From: Blastopirellula sediminis
Lineage (GTDB): Bacteria; Planctomycetota; Planctomycetia; Pirellulales; Pirellulaceae
Direction: 5' to 3'
DNA: 64,000 nt
NCBI RefSeq assembly: GCF_020966755.1
Contig: NZ_JAJKFT010000004.1
Span: 1,612,001 to 1,676,000, forward strand
The translations under genes were made by a program, and so were the position numbers. The notes below the pieces were generated by a model. The model saw nothing but the letters and a program-made list of their open reading frames with translations, had not been told where the DNA came from and did no database searches. How positions within the stretch are numbered: the stretch's first letter is position 1; each line of letters opens with the position of its first letter. This document shows, piece after piece, positions 7,947 to 16,456 of this stretch.

Positions 7947-9599
7947 TCATTGGCGCTCATTCAGATGAGCGTAAGGAGCGATGGTTTGTAGACGGGGATC
8001 CAAAAATGGAAATCCGACCGTGAAGTTGTAGAGACACTGGAATGAGGTGTCGTGTATGCCGAGGATCTGATGGATCTCGAGGTCGAAGAAGCAGCCGATT
8101 CCGGTGCCGCGAAAATTGGCGACTTCCGCTTCCAGGTACATCAGTTGGCCGAGCGCCCCGGCCTCCCAATAGAGCTGGCGATATTTCCAGGCGCCTTCCT
8201 CTATCACGTCGGCAAAGTCGGCGATCATGGCGATCGTAAAGCAACTGTCGGCCGCGATCGCTTGATTGCAGGAAAAGTGCTTGGCCGCTTTGCGGCATTT
8301 GGCGCCAACCAGTTGATAGAACGGCTGATCGGTCGGCAAAGAATCGATCTGCTTCCAATCGAATTTGTCGCGAAGCGTTGAGCGGAGCAGCGCTTCGCCG
8401 CTTTCGCTGCGCGGCGCGATGTAGACGCCAGGAGCTATCCCTTGCACATTGTGGACGAAGAAGACGGGATGCAGCCGAGGTTCCCACGGGAAGAGGTCGA
8501 GCGGAGGAACGTCCCGCTTGGGAGACAACGTATCGAGGAACCGTGCGAAAGCTGACTTCGGGTAGACCGCTTCGTCGTCAAACGCTTGAGCGCTGCGTCG
8601 CCAGGAGAAGATGTCAGTCGCACTTTCATCCGTGGCTGGTGCCAATTTGACTTTACCGGCAGGGGGAGTCCAGACTGGTTCATCGGTCGGCGGCTTCTTC
8701 GTTTTCTCGGGAACAACGTCAGCAAGCGGCCATTCGACAGGATCGTCGGTGCTGAGCCGATTGGGGACGCCGTGCCAGGCGGACTTGGCGCTTTCCTGAA
8801 CCAGCGTCACCAATCGAGCGAGATCTCCGATTGCCTCTGATTTCGCGCCAGCATGCAATTGCAGAACGACTTCCGGAATTTCTCGTTCGCATTCGGCATA
8901 GTCGGCGGAACGATCGATGCCGAACAGAGCGGCGATCTCATCGTCGCCGATCGATTCGACCAGCGTGACAGTCCAGCCGAGCGCGGCGGCCGACATTCGG
9001 ATCGCGGCGACAGCATGTCCGATGTCCAGCTGACAGTAGCGATACGACCGTTCGCCATACTTCCAGGCTTCGCGCCAAGGAATCGACGTCAGACCGATCC
9101 AGAGCGTGGGGGCGTCGGACGTTGACGGTAAGTTCGCTGGAGAGATCGCGTAACGTCGTTCCAACGCATGCTGGTGAACGTCGTAGTGGTAGATCCCGGG
9201 CAATAAGGATGCGAAGTTTTGCACCGCCAGATAAGTTTCGGTCGGATGAAGGTTGCCGCTCGATGGATTGCAGCGTAGAGAAAATTTGACCTCTTCGTAA
9301 ACCTTCCAACAAGAGATGCCCATCGAGTAGGCGAGCAACTGCCCGAGCGCTTCGAGACTGGGCGCCTGCGGTTGGATCACGGTTCCATCAGAAAGTTGAT
9401 GGTACTTGGGCGTCGGCGTTCGGGTGGGGAGGGGCAACTCGACAGCCGGCGCTCCGGCAAACGTACGAAAGGGATTCGGCTGCTGATCCCAATCGAGCGC
9501 AAGCGGTCCAGGGGCATACTCGCCGACGTGGTGCTTCGAGACTTCGTGATAGTCCGAGACGCTGATCTCTCCGTTGGCGATCGCTCGCGGTAAAACCAC
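7947..9599 (-). CDS. SagB/ThcOx-type dehydrogenase with two nitroreductase domains
   Basis: The GTG at 9599 has a GGGAGG site seven bases upstream and is preferred over a longer frame to 9815 that would run through the sigma54 promoter. The 550-residue protein contains two FMN nitroreductase-like domains. The first (about residues 70-260) has the SagB signature LRCNPSSGNLHPTETYLAV; the second (about 330-540) contains RRSAQAFDDEAVYPKS and GALGQLMYLEAEVANFRGTGIGC. SagB-type enzymes use FMN to oxidise azolines in peptides, but no cyclodehydratase or precursor peptide is nearby. Being first in a NifA/sigma54 operon, it is more likely a redox enzyme serving nitrogen fixation. Confidence 0.83.
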   Translation of the reverse strand: MVLPRAIANGEISVSDYHEVSKHHVGEYAPGPLALDWDQQPNPFRTFAGAPAVELPLPTRTPTPKYHQLSDGTVIQPQAPSLEALGQLLAYSMGISCWKVYEEVKFSLRCNPSSGNLHPTETYLAVQNFASLLPGIYHYDVHQHALERRYAISPANLPSTSDAPTLWIGLTSIPWREAWKYGERSYRYCQLDIGHAVAAIRMSAAALGWTVTLVESIGDDEIAALFGIDRSADYAECEREIPEVVLQLHAGAKSEAIGDLARLVTLVQESAKSAWHGVPNRLSTDDPVEWPLADVVPEKTKKPPTDEPVWTPPAGKVKLAPATDESATDIFSWRRSAQAFDDEAVYPKSAFARFLDTLSPKRDVPPLDLFPWEPRLHPVFFVHNVQGIAPGVYIAPRSESGEALLRSTLRDKFDWKQIDSLPTDQPFYQLVGAKCRKAAKHFSCNQAIAADSCFTIAMIADFADVIEEGAWKYRQLYWEAGALGQLMYLEAEVANFRGTGIGCFFDLEIHQILGIHDTSFQCLYNFTVGFPFLDPRLQTIAPYAHLNERQ

Positions 9600-9739
9600 G
9601 TTATCCTCCCCAGAATTGCAGTTGTGTCGAATGTGCGTCGTGGCGACGCGCCATGGCGCAAAACCGCCAACGCTCGATGGCCGAAATCCGCGGGAAATCT
9701 TCGTCCCGCCTAGCGGCGTCCCGTCGCACCTACTCGGGA

Positions 9740-9756
9740 TGCAAAAAGCTTGCCAA
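9740..9756 (-). promoter_or_regulatory. sigma54 promoter of the SagB-ankyrin-TPR operon
   Basis: Read on the minus strand the site is TTGGCAAGCTTTTTGCA, one mismatch from TTGGCACG-N4-TTGCA, with exact GG-N10-GC spacing. Transcription should begin near 9730, leaving a leader of about 130 bases before the SagB start. Confidence 0.82.
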
Positions 9757-9849
9757 CCCCGCTGAGAGGAAATGTTTTGCAGTTGGTTCGATAGCTTTTG
9801 GAGGGGCGCTGACAACTATGTAGCATTTGTCGGGATCGTGCCCGTCGGT

Positions 9850-9865
9850 TGTGCTATTTATGACA
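9850..9865. promoter_or_regulatory. NifA upstream activating site (TGT-N10-ACA) for the SagB operon
   Basis: TGTGCTATTTATGACA is a perfect TGT-N10-ACA palindrome. It lies about 100 bp upstream of the -24 element of the SagB promoter, the usual distance. It is also upstream of nifA, but no GG-N10-GC element faces nifA, so it most likely serves only the SagB operon. The rest of 9600-10175 shows no gene. Confidence 0.78.
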
Positions 9866-10175
9866 TTGCAGCTTGTATTTAATCGGGATCGTCAATTTGG
9901 CCCAAAATTTCTTTCGATGCTAACGGATGTCGGGTGGCCGTTAACGCTGGTTTAAGGAGAGGAGGATCACAAAGAAGGCGCGCTGCGGCAAATTTGTCAC
10001 TAACCACGGCGCACCGTTTGCGATTCTTCTAAGAAAAGAACATTTTCGATTTCAACCTGCTGCGACTTTACGCACGACGTTCACCCCTGTCCTGCGGCGC
10101 CGCCAATGTTGAGCCGTTCCGCTTTGATCGGTTAGGTTGTTCGCACCTCTCTTTTTGAGCGTGAGTCGATGCTTT

Positions 10176-11738
10176 ATGCCGAAAGGTTTTGAAAGGGCGA
10201 GTGGAGAAACGTTCGAGTGTCATGCGTGTCCGCTCAATCTAGAGCTGGAGGCGATGTACAACCTCACGACTTGCATGTCGAGTTCGGACGTCGGGCGTTC
10301 CACGCTCTCGACAGTCCTGGACAACCTGCAACTCAACGAAATGTCGCGGGGTATGATCACGCTTGTCGATGAGAATACCCGGAAGTTGGTCTTGGAAGTG
10401 ATCCAGGACACTGCAGTCGATAAGAACAGTATCGCTTACCATTCTGGGGAAGGGATCATCGGCTCGGCGTTCGAGCAAAACCGGGTGGTTATCGTACCGC
10501 GAATTGCCGACGAACCGCGTTTTGCCGGCAAGCTCGGCATTTACGAACGGGATCGTCCCTTTATCGCAGTTCCTATTTCGGCCAACGGCAAGGTGATCGG
10601 CGTCTTGGCCGCACAGCCGAAAACGGCCGACCTCGATCGACTCGAAAGCCAATCTCGCTTTCTGGTGATGATCGCGAATCTTGTCGGACAGATTGCCAAG
10701 CTTGCCCAAGATCACGAACGCGAAAAGTCGCAACTGACCGATCAGCGCGATCGCCTGCTGGAGCAATTAAGTCAGCAGTACGGCTTTGAAAACATCATCG
10801 GCCGATCTGATCCGATGCGTCGGGTTTTTCAACAGATCAGCGCCGTCGCCAAGTGGACGACCACCGTACTGATTCGAGGAGAATCGGGAACCGGCAAAGA
10901 GCTCGTTGCTCACGCGATCCATTACAACTCGCAGCGCGCCGATAAACCGTTCGTAAAACTGAACGCAGCCGTGCTTTCGGATAATCTGCTGGAGTCGGAA
11001 CTCTTCGGCTACGAAAAAGGGGCGTTCACCGGCGCGACCGAAGGTCGACCGGGACGTTTTGAGCGAGCCGACGGCGGAACGTTGTTCCTGGACGAAATTG
11101 GCGAGATCTCGCCGGGGTTCCAATCGAAACTGCTCCGCGTCTTGCAAGAGGGAGAGTTTGAACGCGTCGGCAGCTCCCAGACGAAATGCGTCGACGTCCG
11201 GATTATTGCCGCGACTAATCGCGACTTGGAAGCGGACGTCGAAGCGGGCAAGTTTCGCGAAGACCTCTACTATCGGCTCAATGTGATGCCGATCTATATG
11301 CCCCCGCTACGGGCACGAGCCGAGGATATTCCGGACCTGGCGTTGCATCTGGTACGACGAATCTCTGACCGGCAAGGTCGCGATTTGTCGCTGTCGCAGG
11401 CGGCGACCGCTCTCCTGATGCGTTACGACTGGCCTGGCAACGTCCGCGAGTTGGAAAACTGTCTGGAACGAGCTGCGGTGATGTCTTCGTCCGCTACGAT
11501 CGATCGCGAGGCGATCGTCGATACCGGATTGGAAGATCGGATTATGTCGCGCGGCGGAACGCTGGTCGAAGCTCCGGCGAACTTCAATGACCCCGATCTT
11601 GACGAACGCGACCGCATCGTCGCCGCCCTGGAGCATTGCGGTTGGGTGCAAGCGAAGGCGGCTCGGCTACTCGGAATGACCCCGCGTCAGATCGCCTACC
11701 GCATTCAGACCTTAGACATCAAGGTCCGCCGCATTTAG
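10176..11738 (+). CDS. nifA: NifA, sigma54-dependent nif activator
   Basis: The 520-residue protein (ATG at 10176) has the NifA layout: a GAF domain at about 40-190, a sigma54 AAA+ domain at about 210-445 with Walker A GESGTGKE, the sigma54-contact loop GAFTGA, Walker [12 protein letters not shown] and the arginine-finger region DLYYRLNV, and a Fis-type HTH at the C terminus ([19 protein letters not shown]). The conserved four-cysteine motif of oxygen-sensitive NifA proteins is absent from the linker. Instead three Cys lie at residues 15, 18 and 33, before the GAF domain. No nifL is nearby. It should drive the sigma54 promoters of this island. Confidence 0.93.
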   Translation: MPKGFERASGETFECHACPLNLELEAMYNLTTCMSSSDVGRSTLSTVLDNLQLNEMSRGMITLVDENTRKLVLEVIQDTAVDKNSIAYHSGEGIIGSAFEQNRVVIVPRIADEPRFAGKLGIYERDRPFIAVPISANGKVIGVLAAQPKTADLDRLESQSRFLVMIANLVGQIAKLAQDHEREKSQLTDQRDRLLEQLSQQYGFENIIGRSDPMRRVFQQISAVAKWTTTVLIRGESGTGKELVAHAIHYNSQRADKPFVKLNAAVLSDNLLESELFGYEKGAFTGATEGRPGRFERADGGTLFLDEIGEISPGFQSKLLRVLQEGEFERVGSSQTKCVDVRIIAATNRDLEADVEAGKFREDLYYRLNVMPIYMPPLRARAEDIPDLALHLVRRISDRQGRDLSLSQAATALLMRYDWPGNVRELENCLERAAVMSSSATIDREAIVDTGLEDRIMSRGGTLVEAPANFNDPDLDERDRIVAALEHCGWVQAKAARLLGMTPRQIAYRIQTLDIKVRRI

Positions 11739-11839
11739 GCGTCTTGCGAAGTCGTCCGGCTCGTTTGGCAAATGCATATTCTTGCTGCTAGGAAAAGTTC
11801 CATTACTGATTTGATTCCTTTGGACCATGGAGAGACTGC

Positions 11840-12295
11840 ATGGCAAGTTCTGAGTTAATTGACAAACTAAACGACATATTGCGTTGGGAGTGGACCGGCG
11901 TCGCTCAATACTCGCAGTACAGCTTTGTGCTGACCGGCATTTGGCGCGAGGTTTACTCGGGACGATTTGGCGAAAGTGCGTCGGAATCGTTCGGTCACGC
12001 GAAACAGATCGGCCAGAAGATCACGGCGCTCGGTGGAGTTCCAGTCGTCGAACGCGATCCGGTCAAGCAGACCGGCAGTTTGCACGAGATGCTGATGAAC
12101 AGCCTCTGCTTTGAGGAAACGGCCGTTCAACTCTACCAGGAAGCGCTCGCGTTGGCCGACGGCGTCGATCGCCCTTTGGTGGTGATGCTGGAGGAGATCC
12201 TGCTGGAAGAGCAAGAAGGCGTGGACGAATTCACCCTGATCCTCCGCGATTACGATTCCGGCGAGATGGCGGATGCCGTTTCCAACGCCGGTTAA
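11840..12295 (+). CDS. ferritin-like / bacterioferritin-type protein
   Basis: The 151-residue all-helical protein has ferritin-like carboxylate positions: LRWEWTGVAQYSQY in the first helix, SESFGHAKQIGQKI (the E-x2-H type pair of helix 2), CFEETAVQLYQEAL in helix 3 and ILLEEQEGVDEF in helix 4. It should oxidise and store iron or protect against oxygen. A GGAGAG precedes the ATG. It follows nifA by 100 bases on the same strand; ferritins of this type accompany nif clusters in other diazotrophs. No good sigma54 element was found in front of it. Confidence 0.8.
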   Translation: MASSELIDKLNDILRWEWTGVAQYSQYSFVLTGIWREVYSGRFGESASESFGHAKQIGQKITALGGVPVVERDPVKQTGSLHEMLMNSLCFEETAVQLYQEALALADGVDRPLVVMLEEILLEEQEGVDEFTLILRDYDSGEMADAVSNAG

Positions 12296-12300
12296 ACGCG

Positions 12301-12319
12301 CCAAGTTGTTTCAACTTGG
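12301..12319. terminator. stem-loop between convergent ferritin-like and korB genes
   Basis: CCAAGTTG and CAACTTGG form a perfect 8-bp stem with a 3-base loop between two converging genes. No long T-run follows on either strand, so it may block 3' decay or terminate weakly in both directions. Confidence 0.5.
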
Positions 12320-12405
12320 AATTGAAGTCATCACTGCTCGAGGCTCGCAAATCCATCCGGAGCAGTTTTCTTCTTTCGACCGCTAGTGACGCAGCGCTCG
12401 CGCCG

Positions 12406-13428
12406 CTACGCGACCGTCCAGGTTTCCCCTTCATCCAGCAGACTGTCGAGATCTCCTTCGCCGGCGGTTTCTCGGGCGAATTCAACCTGGCGATTCAATT
12501 CGATTTCGTATTGCGGGCGCTGAATATCTCGCAACACGCCAATCGGTTCGGGGAACCCGAACTCGTGTCGAAGTTGCGACAGCATATAGGCCAACGTCGG
12601 CGACTTCGCCTGCTCGTCATGGACTAGCAGTTCTTCTTCGCCGCAATCCTTGCCGATTTCAACCACTTCCGGTTCCAGGTTGCGAATGCGGATCCCCTTG
12701 TTCCCCTCTTTGCCGAAGATCAGCGGCTTGCCATGCTCCAGTTCCAGGAGATTGTCCGCTTTGGAGTCTTTGTCTTTGGCGTAGTTCCAGGCGCCGTCAT
12801 TAAAGACGCTGCAGTTTTGCAGCACTTCGACAAACGACACCCCTTGATGCTCGGCCGCACGTTGCAGCGTGGCCGCCAGGTGTTTGGTGTTCGTATCGAC
12901 CGAGCGAGCGACGAACGTCCCTTCGCAAGCGACCGCGACCGAGAGGGGATAGAGCGGATTGTCGATTGCTCCCATTGGCGTGCTTTTGGTCACTTTGCCA
13001 ATCGGCGAAGTCGGCGAGTATTGCCCCTTCGTCAGGCCGTAGATGCGGTTGTTGAACAGAATGATGTTGATGTTCACGTTACGGCGAATCGCATGAATCA
13101 GATGATTGCCGCCGATGCTCAGTCCGTCGCCGTCGCCGGTAATTACCCAGACCGAAAGATCGGGGCGTGACGCCTTCAGACCGGTGGCGATCGCCGGCGC
13201 TCGGCCGTGAATGCTATGAATTCCGTAGGTGCTGACGTAGTACGGAAAGCGGCTCGAGCAGCCGATGCCGGAGACGAAGACCGTCTTGTGCGGTGGGATT
13301 CCCAGCGTCGGCAGAACCTTCTTCATCGATGCGAGGATGGCGTAGTCGCCGCATCCGGGGCACCAGCGAATTTCCTGGTCGCTGGCGAAGTCTTGAGGCG
13401 TCAAATTGAGCGGTGCGGAGGTAATCAT
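12406..13428 (-). CDS. korB: 2-oxoacid:ferredoxin oxidoreductase, beta subunit
   Basis: The 340-residue protein is the thiamine-diphosphate subunit of a 2-oxoglutarate/2-oxoacid:ferredoxin oxidoreductase. It shows the N-terminal WCPGCGDYAILASMKK, the GIGCSSRFPYY loop and the ThDP/Mg motif GDGDGLSIGGNH ending in NIILFNNRIYGLTKGQ. With KorA it oxidises a 2-oxoacid and CoA to acyl-CoA, CO2 and reduced ferredoxin. It is last in the nifB operon. The sequence does not decide between 2-oxoglutarate and other 2-oxoacids. Confidence 0.9.
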   Translation of the reverse strand: MITSAPLNLTPQDFASDQEIRWCPGCGDYAILASMKKVLPTLGIPPHKTVFVSGIGCSSRFPYYVSTYGIHSIHGRAPAIATGLKASRPDLSVWVITGDGDGLSIGGNHLIHAIRRNVNINIILFNNRIYGLTKGQYSPTSPIGKVTKSTPMGAIDNPLYPLSVAVACEGTFVARSVDTNTKHLAATLQRAAEHQGVSFVEVLQNCSVFNDGAWNYAKDKDSKADNLLELEHGKPLIFGKEGNKGIRIRNLEPEVVEIGKDCGEEELLVHDEQAKSPTLAYMLSQLRHEFGFPEPIGVLRDIQRPQYEIELNRQVEFARETAGEGDLDSLLDEGETWTVA

Positions 13429-13502
13429 TTTCGTCTACCTTTTCCAATGAGTTGTCGCGGTGATCGAATGGGATTCGCAAGGGAAGGGCGGCGTCGGCGA
13501 AA

Positions 13503-15461
13503 CTAGCAGCCGACCGCCTCGTGCTGGGCGAGAATCTCTTCGATCTTGCGGACGATCTGTTGAACGCCGAATGGTTTTCCTTTGACTTGGTGCATCGGAA
13601 TCGTTTGCCGGCAATAGGCCGCTTGGATCACCGTGCGGAGTTGTCCCAAATTGAGTTCGGGAATGAGAACTTGATCGTAGCGCGAGAGGAGTCCTCCCAG
13701 GTTTCTCGGCAGCGGATTCAAGTACCGCAGGTGAGCGTGCGCGACGGAGCCACCCGTTTCGAGAACGTGTTCGACTGCCGTCGCACAAGCGCCATAGGTT
13801 CCCCCCCAAGACAAGACCAACAGCTTGCCCGAGTCTGGTCCGTTCACTTCCTGAAGCGGAATGTCGAGTGCGATGTTGGCGACCTTCTTGGCTCGCGTCA
13901 TTACCATGTGCTCATGGTTGTCGCCGTCGTAGCTGACGTTCCCCGTAAGATCTTGCTTTTCGAGCCCGCCTAGGCGGTGCGTGAGCCCTTCGGTTCCGGC
14001 GATCCCCCATGGTCGAGCGAGTCGCTCATCACGGGCGTACGGATAGAACGTTTCCCCTTCGACTTTATCGGGATGGGTGATCTTCAAGGTGGGAAGCTCG
14101 TCCGACGTCGGAATTCGCCACGGCTCGGTCCCGTTGGCGATGTAGCCGTCGGTCAGCACGATCACTGGCGTCATGAAGCGGACGGCGATCCTCCAGGCTT
14201 CCAAGGCGACATGAAAGCAGTCGCCGGGACTTCGGGCTGCAATCACCGGGATCGGCGCTTCGCCGTTCCGGCCGAAGACCGCCTGCAGCAAGTCGGCTTG
14301 TTCCGTCTTGGTCGGCAAACCGGTGCTGGGACCGCCGCGCTGGACGTTGACGATCAGCATCGGCAATTCGAGCATCAGCGCCAGTCCCATCGCTTCTCCC
14401 TTGAGCGCGATGCCTGGACCGCTGGAAGTGGTGACCGACATCGCTCCCCCAAAGGCGGCTCCAATGGTCGAGCACATGGCGGCGATTTCATCTTCGGCCT
14501 GAAAGGTTCGAACGCCGAAGTTCTTGTGATGGCTCAGCTCGTGCAGAATGTCGCTCGCCGGGGTGATCGGATAGGTCCCGAGGAACAACTCTTTGTCGCT
14601 CTTCTTCGCCGCGGCGATCAGGCCGAGGGCCATCGCCTTGTTGCCGTTCAGGCTGCGATACTTGCCCGGCTTCAACTTTGCCGGGTCGACCCGGAAGTTG
14701 CTGCCGAAGGCGTCGGTCGTCTCGCCGTAGTACCAGCCGGCGTTCAGGGCGCGGCGATTGGCGTCGGCGATCGTCGGCTTGGAACCGAACTTCTCTTCGA
14801 TGAAGTTCAGCGTCGGTTCCAGGCTACGGCCATACAGCCAGTAAACAAGACCCATCGCGAAGAAGTTGCGGCAGCGGTCGGCTTGGGCGGAAGAAAGACC
14901 AAGTTCGGCGACCGCTTCACGCGTGATGCGCGTCATCGGGACCTGAATCAGTTGGTATTCGTTCAGGCTTTCGTTTTCGAGTGGGTTTTCCGCGTAGCCG
15001 GATAGTTGCAGCGACTTCGCGTCAAACTCGTCTTCGTTGACGATCAAAATGCCGCCGCCGGCTAGGTCGTGCAGATTGGTTTTGAGCGCGGCCGGGTTCA
15101 TGGCGACCAACGCGTTAAGCGTATCGCCGGGGGTAAAGATTTGCTTGGAGGAGAACCGCACCTGAAAACCACTAACGCCGGCCGTGGTTCCTTTGGGAGC
15201 GCGGATTTCGGCGGGAAAGTCAGGAAAAGTCGCCACGTCGTTGCCAAGTCGAGTCGATGCTCCGGTCAGCTGGGTTCCGGCCAATTGCATGCCGTCGCCC
15301 GAGTCGCCGGCCAGGCGAACTGTAGCCCCCTCGATATTGACCGTTTGTTTGTTCGACTTGGGCGAGAGGCCAAGGCGGTCAATGACCGGCAACGTCTTGG
15401 CTTCCGGGCTAGTCTCGTCGGTACTCTTCGTTTTACTTTCCAAACCGCCGTCAGGTGTCAT
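13503..15461 (-). CDS. korA: 2-oxoacid:ferredoxin oxidoreductase, fused gamma-alpha subunit
   Basis: The 652-residue protein has a gamma domain at about 40-230 (VRLAGDSGDGMQLAG and TFPDFPAEIRAPKGT) fused to an alpha pyrimidine-binding domain (LGTYPITPASDILHEL, TSSGPGIALKGEAMGLA and QRGGPSTGLPTKTEQADL). AAGGG lies eight bases before its ATG. It forms a complex with KorB encoded 75 bases downstream. In this operon, behind nifB and a ferredoxin, it is the best candidate for generating low-potential ferredoxin for nitrogenase, because nifJ, rnf and fix genes are missing here. Confidence 0.9.
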   Translation of the reverse strand: MTPDGGLESKTKSTDETSPEAKTLPVIDRLGLSPKSNKQTVNIEGATVRLAGDSGDGMQLAGTQLTGASTRLGNDVATFPDFPAEIRAPKGTTAGVSGFQVRFSSKQIFTPGDTLNALVAMNPAALKTNLHDLAGGGILIVNEDEFDAKSLQLSGYAENPLENESLNEYQLIQVPMTRITREAVAELGLSSAQADRCRNFFAMGLVYWLYGRSLEPTLNFIEEKFGSKPTIADANRRALNAGWYYGETTDAFGSNFRVDPAKLKPGKYRSLNGNKAMALGLIAAAKKSDKELFLGTYPITPASDILHELSHHKNFGVRTFQAEDEIAAMCSTIGAAFGGAMSVTTSSGPGIALKGEAMGLALMLELPMLIVNVQRGGPSTGLPTKTEQADLLQAVFGRNGEAPIPVIAARSPGDCFHVALEAWRIAVRFMTPVIVLTDGYIANGTEPWRIPTSDELPTLKITHPDKVEGETFYPYARDERLARPWGIAGTEGLTHRLGGLEKQDLTGNVSYDGDNHEHMVMTRAKKVANIALDIPLQEVNGPDSGKLLVLSWGGTYGACATAVEHVLETGGSVAHAHLRYLNPLPRNLGGLLSRYDQVLIPELNLGQLRTVIQAAYCRQTIPMHQVKGKPFGVQQIVRKIEEILAQHEAVGC

Positions 15462-15553
15462 GGTTCTACCCTTTGCATTCCGCCTTGAAATTCGTCGTTA
15501 AGTACGACTTACGCCGCGCAAGCCTCTCCTGGAAAGGCTCCCTTTGTACGCAA

Positions 15554-15588
15554 CGCCGCCCGAGGCTCGCACTTCCCGGGGCGGCGTT
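15554..15588. other. inverted repeat upstream of korA
   Basis: A 9-bp perfect stem (ACGCCGCCC with GGGCGGCGT) with a 17-base loop lies between the unknown gene and korA. No T-run follows, so it is more likely an mRNA-processing or stabilising hairpin than a terminator. Confidence 0.45.
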
Positions 15589-15670
15589 TGACCAACGCAT
15601 GTGACCGCTAGTGACGAAACACTCGCTTGTCGCGTTAGTGAGTTGGTTGAATTGTGTGAAGCAGGAGTCG

Positions 15671-16096
15671 CTACGAGACGATTCGCAATTGCTGTCGTCG
15701 CGCGGCGGAGAACTGCTTTCTTGTCCGGCTAGCCTGTTGGGGCGGAGCCGTTTGACAATCTTGGCAGGATTGCAGCGTGCATCGAAGCGGTCCCAGTTGG
15801 TCGGAACCGATTTCGACGCTTCGCTGCGTGTACCAGCCAATTCCGTCGGCCCAATCTTGTTGTCGCAACACCAGGTAAGTTTGCTCCGGTGCGTCAACGC
15901 GAACCACAACCAGTCGGCTGGTATCGCCGTTTTGATTGATCACTTGCACGACCGACTCCTTGGTCGCGGGACGAGCGTCTCGCGACAAGGCCTCGGGCGC
16001 TTCCGAAGCGGCGGCCGCGCAGTCGTACTCGGCGATTGCGCGAGCCGTCCCGGGATCGAATCGTAGGATGACTGGGTTGGTGGATTCCGTTTGCAT
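15671..16096 (-). CDS. unknown protein in the nifB operon
   Basis: I do not recognise this 141-residue protein. It lies co-directionally between the ferredoxin and korA genes. Its N-terminal third is Ala-rich, the middle (VVQVINQNGDTSRLVVVRVDA then YLVLRQQDWADGIGWY) looks like a beta-rich small domain, and the C terminus carries Cys in a C-x4-C-x2-C arrangement (CTLQSCQDC) followed by a basic Gln/Arg-rich tail. The Cys spacing recalls NifQ, but the fourth Cys and the NifQ length are lacking. The ribosome site is weak. Confidence 0.55.
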   Translation of the reverse strand: MQTESTNPVILRFDPGTARAIAEYDCAAAASEAPEALSRDARPATKESVVQVINQNGDTSRLVVVRVDAPEQTYLVLRQQDWADGIGWYTQRSVEIGSDQLGPLRCTLQSCQDCQTAPPQQASRTRKQFSAARRQQLRIVS

Positions 16097-16129
16097 AACC
16101 GTCGCACGCTTCCGTAGTGGTGTTCGTTG

Positions 16130-16393
16130 CTATACAAGAGGCGCCTTGTCGAGCGGCAAACCGGTTAACGACCCAAAGGGGTTGACCGGCGAACCGTCCG
16201 AAAACTCGATCGCGCATTCGATAGGACAAATGCTCGAACATTGAGGCTCGTCGTAGGATCCGACGCATTCCGTGCAGGTATCCTGGTTGATCAGGAAGTG
16301 AGCGTCGTTTTTGCCTTTACGAATCGATCCGGTCGGGCAGACCATCTGACACGCGTGGCAATTGACGCATCGATCCACAATTTTCAGGGCCAT
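16130..16393 (-). CDS. 2[4Fe-4S] ferredoxin
   Basis: The 87-residue protein has the first cluster motif C-x2-C-x2-C-x3-C (CVNCHACQMVCP) and a second with the insertion typical of nif-linked ferredoxins (CTECVGSYDEPQCSSICP). AAGGA precedes the ATG by eight bases. It sits directly after nifB, as fdxN does in many diazotrophs, and before korAB. It may deliver electrons from KorAB to nitrogenase or to NifB radical chemistry. Confidence 0.9.
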   Translation of the reverse strand: MALKIVDRCVNCHACQMVCPTGSIRKGKNDAHFLINQDTCTECVGSYDEPQCSSICPIECAIEFSDGSPVNPFGSLTGLPLDKAPLV

Positions 16394-16456
16394 CGTCCGG
16401 TCCTTTGCTGTTGCGTTTGGGCCAATGCGGCTCGCACGGAAACTCCCTGCGATTTC

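Noticed and set aside
9600-9815. Upstream extension of the SagB frame
   Set aside because: It crosses the sigma54 promoter, and the GTG at 9599 has a strong ribosome site.
11760-11800. Possible sigma54 promoter before the ferritin-like gene (TTTGGCAAATGC...CTTGCTGC)
   Set aside because: The GG to GC distance is 15 rather than 10 bases and no NifA site is near.
13977-15005. 342-codon open frame opposite korA
   Set aside because: It is antisense to a gene with clear oxidoreductase motifs and has no pattern of its own.
15671-16096. Assignment of the unknown protein as NifQ
   Set aside because: It has C-x4-C-x2-C but lacks the fourth Cys and the usual NifQ length and helical region.
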